A stretch of DNA of 5,283 bases from Actinomycetota bacterium (GTDB taxonomy: Bacteria > Actinomycetota > Thermoleophilia > RBG-16-64-13). The notes under the pieces are model-generated. The model did not search any database. It saw only the letters and a list, made by a program, of their open reading frames with translations, and was not told the origin of the DNA. Both the position numbers and the translations under genes were made by a program. Positions 1-4,206 of the stretch are shown piece by piece. The stretch spans positions 1 through 5,283 of the forward strand of contig JAMDDA010000135.1 of NCBI GenBank assembly GCA_023488925.1, given 5' to 3'. Positions within the stretch are counted from its first letter, which is position 1; each line of letters starts with the position of its first letter.

Positions 1-1
1 G

Positions 2-556
2 GCCGTGTCGGTGGCCTTGGACGAGGGCAGCTCCGAGCAGATGGTACGGAGCGTGGAGACCTTGCGGAACCACCTGGCCGTGGTGGGGCGCATCCCCTAC
101 CCGCCGCGGCTGCGGGCCCAGCATTACCGGCGGGTGGTGCTGACCCTCGTGGTCGGGGCAGGCCACCCCTTCACCGCCCGCAACCCGGTCAGCTGGCGCG
201 ACCTGGACGGCCAACCCCTGATCGTGCGCGAGGCAGGCTCGGGCACCCGCCGAGCCGTCACCGAACGCCTGGCCCAGGAGGGCGCCGCGCCCCTGGTGGT
301 GATGGAGTCGAGCTCAGTAGACTTCATCAAGCGCTACGTGGCCGAGGGACAGGCCGTGGCCTTCCTCTACGAGCCGGACAGGCGTGAGGAGCTGGCCAGC
401 GGGCAACTGGTGCGGGTACCCCTGGCTGAGGGCGATCTGACCCTGGACACCGACGTCGTTTTCCTGGCCGACGCGTACAAGTCACCGGCCGTGCGGGCCT
501 TCCTGCGCGTGCTGGAGGAGTCGGCCACCGCCGAATGGAGCGTGCTGCCGGGGTAA
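2..556 (+). CDS. LysR-type transcriptional regulator, C-terminal effector-binding domain (5' partial)
   Basis: This is the last ~184 residues of a LysR-family regulator. The reading frame is open to the left edge, so the N-terminal winged helix-turn-helix (roughly 110 residues in a typical ~300-residue member) lies outside the window. The GTG at position 5 is very unlikely to be the real start. Counting from that GTG, family features are HPFTARNPVSWRDLDGQPLI (54-73), the ligand-loop motif REAGSGTRR (75-83), ESSSVDFIKRYVAEGQAVAFL (101-121) and a C-terminal helix KSPAVRAFLRVLEE (159-172). The REAGSGTRR and SxxxIKxxVxxG patterns are typical of the CysL/YeiE-like branch, but the effector cannot be told from this. 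The gene lies ~300 bases upstream of, and co-directional with, a CoA-transferase gene pair, so it is a plausible local regulator of that pair (inference). LysR genes are more often divergent from their targets. The family call is firm; the target is not. Confidence 0.88.
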   Translation, partial: AVSVALDEGSSEQMVRSVETLRNHLAVVGRIPYPPRLRAQHYRRVVLTLVVGAGHPFTARNPVSWRDLDGQPLIVREAGSGTRRAVTERLAQEGAAPLVVMESSSVDFIKRYVAEGQAVAFLYEPDRREELASGQLVRVPLAEGDLTLDTDVVFLADAYKSPAVRAFLRVLEESATAEWSVLPG

Positions 557-602
557 CGGGGGAGCGAGGCCGAATTCCGCGGTACGGGGCCAAGACGCAT
601 TA

Positions 603-632
603 GTGGACCACCTCCAAACCAATGGAGGCCAC
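603..632 (+). promoter_or_regulatory. Imperfect dyad / hairpin downstream of the LysR gene
   Basis: CCTCCA (611-616) and TGGAGG (623-628) are perfect inverted repeats around a 6-nt A-rich loop. They are flanked by GTGG (603-606) and CCAC (629-632), which can pair if ACCA (607-610) bulges out. The dyad starts 46 nt after the LysR stop codon. It could be a terminator-like hairpin for that gene, although no T-run follows, or a protein-binding dyad for the regulator. It lies more than 100 bp upstream of the predicted transcription start, further than the usual LysR primary site near -65. Symmetry is seen; function is inferred. Confidence 0.35.
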
Positions 633-704
633 CGAGAGCGTGCCGGCGCGGCGCGGCCGCGTGAGGACCGCCCCCGAAACAAGGGAGACCCAGTTGCCGG
701 TCTG

Positions 705-734
705 TTGGCGGCTGGTGCGCGCGGTTGGTATAGT
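705..734 (+). promoter_or_regulatory. Candidate sigma70-type promoter for the CoA-transferase operon
   Basis: TATAGT at 729-734 matches the -10 consensus at five of six bases and is one of few AT-containing hexamers in this G/C-rich stretch. TTGGCG at 705-710, 18 nt upstream, supplies a weak -35 with the conserved TTG. A start would fall near 740-742. A weak -35 fits an activator-dependent promoter, which suits a LysR protein encoded just upstream. The match is by eye only. Confidence 0.4.
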
Positions 735-846
735 CCAGGGCTGTCCACCGGCCTGCGAGGGTCAGCGGGATGCGCAGACGGTCCGGCAGACGCGGTGGCT
801 GCACGGAGTTCTGTGGCAAACACGAGCAGCGGTCGATGACTCCGCC

Positions 847-856
847 GGAGAGGGAG
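847..856 (+). promoter_or_regulatory. Ribosome binding site favouring the TTG start at 860
   Basis: The purine run GGAGAGGGAG ends 3 nt before TTG 860, with its GGAGAGG core 6 nt away. It is the best Shine-Dalgarno match in front of any candidate start for CoA-transferase subunit A. The ATG at 836 and the ATG at 917 have no comparable site. The ATG at 770 has only GAGG at 757-760, 9 nt upstream. Confidence 0.45.
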
Positions 857-859
857 ATC

Positions 860-1777
860 TTGGCTCACGCGGAAAGTCGGGGAACGAGCCCCGGGACGGA
901 CAGCAAGCGAACCACCATGGCGGAGGCGATTGCCCGGTTCGTGCCCGATGGTAGCAGAGTGGTGCTCGGGGCCTGCCTGGAAGCAGCGATCCCCTTCGCG
1001 GCGGCCCACGAGCTCATCCGGCAGCACCGCCGGAACCTCACGCTCATCGGCCCCATCTCCGACATCCTTTTCGATCAGCTGATCGGGGCCGGCTGCGTGG
1101 ACCGGGCGATCGTAGGCTGGGTGGGCAATGTGAGCGCCGGCCTGGCCCACTGCTTCCGCCGGGCGGTGGAACAGAGCGTTCCGCGGCCCTTGGCGGTGCA
1201 AGACCACAGCAACCTCTCTCTGGGACTCGCCCTGCTGGCTGCGGGGCTGGGGGCCCCTTTCATCCCCACCCGTTCGCTGCTGGGTTCCGACCTTCCCCGC
1301 CACAACCCCGACCTCGTGCCCGGGACCAGCCCTTTGGACGGCTCACCCCTGATCTTTGTCCGGTCCCTCGCCCCCGACGTCACCATCCTGCATGTGCAGA
1401 AAGCGGACGAGGAGGGGCACGCCTGGCTCTGGGGGAATCTGGGGGTTGCGGTCGAGGCGGCGCTGGCTGCCGACCGCGTTCTGATCACGGCGGAAGAGGT
1501 GGTCCCCGGGGGAGTGCTGACCGAGGATCCCAATCGAGTGGTGGCCCCCGCCCAGAAGGTGGTAGCGGTGGTGGAGGCGCCGGGAGGAGCCCATCCCTCG
1601 CCCGTGATCGGGTACACGGAGCGAGACCACGAGTTCTTCCACGAGTACCACCGGCGCAGCCGCACCCTGGAGGGATTCAACGCCTGGCTGGAAGAGTGGG
1701 TATTGGGGGTCCCCAACCTGGAGGCCTACCACGAGCGACTCGAGGCCCGGCGCACGCAGAGCGAGGCAACGCCGTGA
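860..1777 (+). CDS. CoA-transferase subunit A (class I, glutaconate CoA-transferase/IpdA-like)
   Basis: Alpha subunit of a two-subunit class I CoA-transferase, a cytoplasmic enzyme family that moves CoA from an acyl-CoA donor to a carboxylate acceptor. From TTG 860 the product is 305 residues. Family blocks are SKRTTMAEAIARFVPDGS (15-32), GPISDILFDQLIGAGCVD (64-81), GNVSAGLAHCFRRAVE (89-104), QDHSN (114-118), PTRSLLGSD (136-144), LHVQKADEEGHAW (177-189), GAHPSP (243-248) and GFNAWLEEWVLGVPN (272-286). The block usually reading ADxxGN has H for N (GH, 185-186). Start choice: TTG 860 has the best ribosome binding site and leaves the fewest residues before the conserved KRTT block. ATG 836 adds 8 residues, and ATG 770 adds 30 Arg/Gly/Cys-rich residues that do not look conserved. 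The stop codon lies in the first 17-bp repeat before subunit B, so the two are surely one operon. Glutaconate, 3-oxoacid or steroid-ring (IpdAB-type) substrates are all possible. Confidence 0.88.
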   Translation: MAHAESRGTSPGTDSKRTTMAEAIARFVPDGSRVVLGACLEAAIPFAAAHELIRQHRRNLTLIGPISDILFDQLIGAGCVDRAIVGWVGNVSAGLAHCFRRAVEQSVPRPLAVQDHSNLSLGLALLAAGLGAPFIPTRSLLGSDLPRHNPDLVPGTSPLDGSPLIFVRSLAPDVTILHVQKADEEGHAWLWGNLGVAVEAALAADRVLITAEEVVPGGVLTEDPNRVVAPAQKVVAVVEAPGGAHPSPVIGYTERDHEFFHEYHRRSRTLEGFNAWLEEWVLGVPNLEAYHERLEARRTQSEATP

Positions 1778-1830
1778 GTGAGGCAACGCCAGGACTGAGG
1801 CAACGCCGTGAGTGAGGTGACGCCGTGAGC
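1763..1830 (+). repeat. Four tandem 17-bp repeats forming the subunit A/B translational junction
   Basis: Units lie at 1763-1779, 1780-1796, 1797-1813 and 1814-1830. Units 1 and 3 are identical (GAGGCAACGCCGTGAGT). Unit 2 has AGGACT for GTGAGT, and unit 4 has TGA for CAA and ends in C. Unit 1 contains the subunit A stop TGA (1775-1777) overlapping a GTG (1774-1776). Unit 4 contains the ribosome binding site GAGGTGA (1814-1820) and the real GTG start of subunit B (1825-1827). The array spans the whole gap between the two coding regions. Confidence 0.93.
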
Positions 1831-2604
1831 CCCCCCGCGCAAGATTACTCGCCCATGGAGCAGATGATCGTCGCCGCCTCCAGGGAGATAGCCGACGGTG
1901 AGGTGGTCTTTGTGGGCATGCGCATGCCCATGCTGGCCTTCATGGTGGCAAAGCGTCTGCATGCCCCTCGGGCTGTAGCGTACTTCGAGTGCGGCCTCCT
2001 ACGCGAGACCCTCCCCGCAAAGCTGCTGTACACGCTGGCTGATCCGGCAGCCTTCGCGGGAGCCGGTTGGGCTACCCAGACTACCTATGTGCTCGGCCAG
2101 CTGGCGGCCGGCCGGGTTGACGTGGCCCTGGTCGGAGGAGCGCAAGTAGACCGCTTCGGTAATATAAACACCACTTACATCGGAGACTCCCGGCAGCCCA
2201 CCGTGCGCCTACCGGGGGGTGGCGGGGCGAGTGACTTCGCTTCGCTTGCGGGTCGCCTGATTCTCATGATGCCCCATGAGCGGCGACGCTTCGTGCCGCG
2301 CGTCGATTACATAACGTCTCCCGGCTACGGCGACGGGAACAGCTGGCGGGAGCGCATGCGGCTCCCGGGAGGGGGGCCGAGCGCCCTCGTCACCACGCTC
2401 GGCCTCTTCCGATTCAACGAGTCCGGCGAGGCCTACCTGGCCAGCTACCACCCGCACGCAAGCGCCGAGCAGATCGCGGCGGAAACCGGCTGGCCGTTGG
2501 CGTTGGCTCCCGACCTCGGCGTCACGCCACCACCGACCAGAGAAGAACTGAGCATCATCCGCGAATACGACCCGGTCGGTTTCTGGACCGGCAGAGACAG
2601 ATGA
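1825..2604 (+). CDS. CoA-transferase subunit B (class I, glutaconate CoA-transferase/IpdB-like)
   Basis: Beta subunit, 259 residues, partner of the preceding gene. The family's catalytic region (ESG-type motif) appears as YFECGLLRE (53-61). E55 is the expected counterpart of the glutamate that forms the covalent CoA-thioester intermediate in glutaconate CoA-transferase, but Ser is replaced by Cys and the second Gly by Arg. Other blocks are GGAQVDRFGNINTT (104-117), the glycine loop GGGGASDFAS (131-140), MPHERRRFVPRVDYITSPGYGDG (149-171), which resembles IpdB-type proteins, and GLFRF (193-197). The GTG at 1825 is chosen because GAGGTGA lies 4-5 nt upstream and DYSPMEQMIVAASREI matches the usual N-terminus. 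The gap to subunit A is 47 nt, filled by 17-bp repeats. Family assignment is firm. Transferase is more likely than hydrolase because E55 is kept, but the substrate is unknown. Confidence 0.88.
   Translation: MSPPAQDYSPMEQMIVAASREIADGEVVFVGMRMPMLAFMVAKRLHAPRAVAYFECGLLRETLPAKLLYTLADPAAFAGAGWATQTTYVLGQLAAGRVDVALVGGAQVDRFGNINTTYIGDSRQPTVRLPGGGGASDFASLAGRLILMMPHERRRFVPRVDYITSPGYGDGNSWRERMRLPGGGPSALVTTLGLFRFNESGEAYLASYHPHASAEQIAAETGWPLALAPDLGVTPPPTREELSIIREYDPVGFWTGRDR
1913..1930. repeat. 18-bp perfect palindrome inside the subunit B gene
   Basis: TGGGCATGCGCATGCCCA equals its own reverse complement over all 18 bases. It encodes GMRMPM (residues 31-36) within VGMRMPML, where related proteins usually have a hydrophobic glycine-containing stretch. 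It lies about 90 nt into the gene. It may be a chance product of alternating ATG/CCC/GGC codons, a binding site, or an RNA hairpin. Confidence 0.75.
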
Positions 2605-2768
2605 GCGGAGAGAAGGCCGAGGGTCACCTACGAGACCCTCGATGGCCGGGCGACCTGGTCGTGCTCGGGACGCCGGCACCGGTCGTCTGTGTTCTCCACG
2701 GCGGGGGCGACGGCTGCCCGCACGCGCCTCCCCCAAAGCCGCGGTCCCTCGCTACAACCGGCCGATGA
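2601..2768 (+). other. Doubtful 55-codon ORF overlapping the subunit B stop
   Basis: ATG 2601 overlaps the subunit B stop as ATGA, an arrangement common in operons, and opens 55 codons ending in TGA 2766-2768. Its end overlaps the 3' end of the convergent VanZ-type gene. The predicted peptide begins MSGEKAEGHLRDPRWPGDLV, is Pro/Gly-rich, and has no recognisable domain. The upstream region has only a weak GAGA-type ribosome site. In the frame of subunit B just past its stop, 2623-2652 reads VTYETLDGRA, which faintly resembles the start of an enoyl-CoA hydratase, a frequent partner of CoA-transferases. A decayed gene is possible, but chance is more likely. Confidence 0.2.
2618..2641. terminator. 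Hairpin between the convergent genes, possible terminator
   Basis: CGAGGGTC (2618-2625) and GACCCTCG (2634-2641) form a perfect 8-bp stem with an 8-nt loop, starting 13 nt after the subunit B stop. On the plus strand no T-run follows. On the minus strand the stem is followed by a pyrimidine stretch (CCTTCTCTCC) with scattered T residues, so it fits slightly better as the end of the leftward VanZ-type transcript, about 110 nt past that stop. A symmetrical hairpin could serve both genes. Confidence 0.4.
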
Positions 2769-3864
2769 CGACCCGCGCCAGGGCCTGTAGCTGGTCAAGC
2801 GTGAGCAGGTTGTTCCAGCCGGCCGCGTCGGGGTTGTCGAAGGTGAAAAGCCCCACCGCCCACGACCCGCTGCGTACCACCACCAGGTAAGGCGTGTCGA
2901 GCCGAGTGCGGCTCGGCCCGATGAAGGCCGCCTCGCCCAGACCGGGAAGGTCTTCGCGGAAGCTGTCGGGGTCGGCCCGCCAGTCGGCGTAGGCCTGCGC
3001 GGGCTCGAGCACCACCATGAGGAGAGGCGTGCCGTCCGGCCGCACGAAGTTCAAGTCACCACCCAGCCGCTTGTCCGGGTTGCGGCCCGCGCGGCGCACT
3101 TCGGACAAGCCCGATACCCGCTCCACATCCGCGGGCGTCAGGAGCGCCGTGAGGGCGCTGCCGCTTGGCCCGCGGGGAGCGACAGGAGCGGAAGACACCG
3201 GCGCGGTGGGGGAGGATCCGGATGAGGTCGTGAGGGAGCCGGATGAGGTGGTGGACGAGCCCGATGGGAGCGAGGACGAGCTGGCCGCAAGAGGTTGGCC
3301 CGCTCCCGAGCATCCCAGGAGCGCCCCTGCGCCGACGAACCCCAGCAGAAAGACGATCCAGACACCCCGCCTGCTGCGGCCGACACTCCGCCTGAGCCGG
3401 CCGCGTGCTCCCTGCCCCCTGGACGAGACGAACCAGGCCCCCGCCGCGCCGACGACCGCCCCAGCGAAGTCGAAGACCACGTCGCGCCCCGTCCCGGTGC
3501 GGGAGGTCAGGAAGCTTTGGTGCCACTCGTCGAGGCCCGCCACCAACAGAGCCAGCCCGAGCACGGCCGCCGGGGTCCACCCCGCGAGCCGGGACACCCC
3601 TCGCCGCAGGGCTCGGCGGGCGAGCACCGCCAGCACGGCGTACTCGGTCACGTGCGCCCCCTTCCGTACCCACCAGGGCAGGAAGCGGGGCGTGGTCCGC
3701 GCGGGTTCCCACCCGAAGACCTGGGGCAGCCACTCGTGCAGGAATCGCCAGTACCAGATGTCCACAGAGGAGCGGGCGCCGAGCTCGGTGGAGGTGACCG
3801 CGATGACCCCCAGCCACACGACCAATGGCCCCCAGACGAACAGGTGTCTGCGCAGAGCACTCAC
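2752..3864 (-). CDS. VanZ-family membrane protein fused to an extracellular C-terminal domain
   Basis: Predicted 370-residue protein. Residues 1-148 are a VanZ-like domain with four hydrophobic segments (about 7-25, 70-87, 97-113, 128-147). They carry the family signatures RKGAHVTEYAVLAVLARRAL (68-87) and DEWHQSFLTSRTGTGRDVVFD (112-132). VanZ itself gives low-level teicoplanin resistance by an unclear mechanism. A basic stretch (RLRRSVGRSRR, 156-166) precedes a fifth membrane segment (168-184) ending in LLGC (182-185), which looks like a lipobox. A Ser/Thr/Gly/Pro linker (192-235) follows, then a ~135-residue domain (236-370) with LTPADVERVSG, LPGLGEAAFIG and YLVVVRSGSWAVGLF, loosely like actinobacterial DUF3558-type lipoprotein domains (inference). 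Positive-inside reasoning puts that domain outside the cell. GTG 3864 is chosen because MSALRRHLFVWGPLVVW matches a VanZ start. It has no Shine-Dalgarno site, and the frame stays open upstream only through G/C repeats. The gene is downstream of, and co-directional with, the flippase. Confidence 0.82.
   Translation of the reverse strand: MSALRRHLFVWGPLVVWLGVIAVTSTELGARSSVDIWYWRFLHEWLPQVFGWEPARTTPRFLPWWVRKGAHVTEYAVLAVLARRALRRGVSRLAGWTPAAVLGLALLVAGLDEWHQSFLTSRTGTGRDVVFDFAGAVVGAAGAWFVSSRGQGARGRLRRSVGRSRRGVWIVFLLGFVGAGALLGCSGAGQPLAASSSSLPSGSSTTSSGSLTTSSGSSPTAPVSSAPVAPRGPSGSALTALLTPADVERVSGLSEVRRAGRNPDKRLGGDLNFVRPDGTPLLMVVLEPAQAYADWRADPDSFREDLPGLGEAAFIGPSRTRLDTPYLVVVRSGSWAVGLFTFDNPDAAGWNNLLTLDQLQALARVVIGRL
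3218..3280. repeat. Three 21-bp in-frame repeats encoding the Ser/Thr linker
   Basis: Units at 3218-3238, 3239-3259 and 3260-3280 share a CCGGATGAGG-type start and a GAG end, the third more diverged. Each is exactly seven codons, giving heptads such as GSSTTSS and GSLTTSS in the VanZ-fusion linker. The period keeps the frame, so copy number could change linker length without breaking the gene. Confidence 0.7.
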
Positions 3865-3880
3865 CCGGGGAGGGTAGCAC

Positions 3881-3964
3881 GGCCCGGGGGGCCCGGCACG
3901 CGGGGCCCGGCCCGGGGGGCCCGGCACGCGGGGCCCGGCACGCGGGGCCCGGCACGCGGGGCCC
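3881..3964. repeat. 14-bp minisatellite, six uninterrupted units
   Basis: Six consecutive 14-bp units. GGCACGCGGGGCCC occurs at 3895-3908, 3923-3936, 3937-3950 and 3951-3964. The variant GGCCCGGGGGGCCC occurs at 3881-3894 and 3909-3922. The alternation of variant and standard units at the left suggests a 28-bp duplication. The GGGCCC and GGCCC palindromes allow many alternative foldings. The period is not a multiple of three, so it does not encode a simple peptide repeat. The array ends 17 bp before the VanZ-type start codon. Confidence 0.95.
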
Positions 3965-4101
3965 GGCACGTGGAACCCCCCGAGCCTGGCGCGGGGGGCA
4001 CGACCGGCCCGAGGGGCACGGCACGTGGAACCCCCCGAGCCTGGCGCGGGGGGCACGGCGCGGGGACACGGCCCGCGGGGCCCGGCACGCGGAACCCCCC
4101 G
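3965..4101. repeat. Duplicated 38-bp hairpin-forming element with a third partial copy
   Basis: An identical 38-bp sequence occurs at 3965-4002 and 4020-4057, offset by 55 bp. A third copy at 4084-4101 keeps its first 18 positions with one change (CACGCG for CACGTG). Each full copy starts with the same GGCACG as the 14-bp units, so the two repeat families are probably related. Each holds CCCCCCG facing CGGGGGG across a ~9-nt loop (3976-3998 and 4031-4053; C6 against G6 plus one inner G-C pair). Such G/C hairpins could slow polymerases on either strand. Confidence 0.9.
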
Positions 4102-4152
4102 GGCACGGCACGCGTCGCTGGCGCCGCACGCCGGCACGCCGGGGAGGGCAGC

Positions 4153-4206
4153 GTGACACCCGGCAAGAGGCTACCTGGAGGTGCGCCGCGGAACCCGCCG
4201 GGTCAC
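4153..4206 (-). terminator. Weak long-loop inverted repeat at the end of the flippase gene
   Basis: GTGA plus CCCGGC (4153-4156 and 4159-4164, with a 2-nt CA bulge) can pair with GCCGGGTCAC (4197-4206), which includes the flippase stop codon. The loop is ~32 nt and no T-run follows on the minus strand, so this is a poor intrinsic terminator and may be chance in G/C-rich DNA. Confidence 0.2.

Larger units (their letters stand above)
557..859 (+). other. Intergenic leader between the LysR gene and the CoA-transferase operon
   Basis: About 300 bases without a convincing gene. The stretch holds a dyad at 603-632, a promoter-like pair at 705-734, paired direct repeats GTTGCCGG (693-700) and GTTGGCGG (704-711), a direct repeat GCAGACG (774-780 and 786-792), and a possible long-range pairing CCACCG (745-750) with CGGTGG (793-798). 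If the promoter is real, transcription would begin near 740. The leader would then be ~30 nt for the ATG at 770 or ~120 nt for the TTG at 860, long enough to fold. Short ORFs here have unremarkable, Arg-rich composition and no visible domain. Confidence 0.5.
3865..4202. other. Extremely G/C-rich spacer between the flippase and VanZ-type genes
   Basis: These ~340 bases separate two co-directional minus-strand genes. Positions 3881 to about 4110 are nearly all G and C and are made of short tandem and dispersed repeats, described separately. Long ORFs cross the spacer in several frames because stop codons are rare in such sequence. Their products are Pro/Gly/Ala/Arg repeats and do not look like proteins. 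I see no AT-containing -10 element and no GGAGG-like site in front of the VanZ-type start. The part nearest the flippase stop (4140-4202) is less repetitive. Confidence 0.75.

Noticed and set aside
603..954. Short plus-strand ORFs starting at 603 and 622
   Set aside because: No domain or usable ribosome site. They overlap the promoter-like region and the start of subunit A out of frame.
482..1303. Long minus-strand ORF of 273 codons opposite the LysR end and subunit A
   Set aside because: It mirrors two genes with clear family motifs on the plus strand. Its product is Arg/Pro/Ala-rich with no domain. Such antisense frames are common in G/C-rich DNA.
2703..2734. Second G/C hairpin as terminator of the VanZ-type gene
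   Set aside because: Pairing GGGGG with CCCCC extends only with a mismatch and a wobble, and no T-run follows on the minus strand, so it is not separable from chance in this composition.
3881..4101. CRISPR-like array
   Set aside because: The units are contiguous 14-bp or overlapping G/C repeats with no unique spacers of regular length, and there are no cas genes.
3865..4137. N-terminal extension of the VanZ-type ORF through the repeat spacer
   Set aside because: The extra 91 residues are Pro/Gly/Ala/Arg/Cys repeats generated by the G/C minisatellite, while homology begins exactly at GTG 3864.
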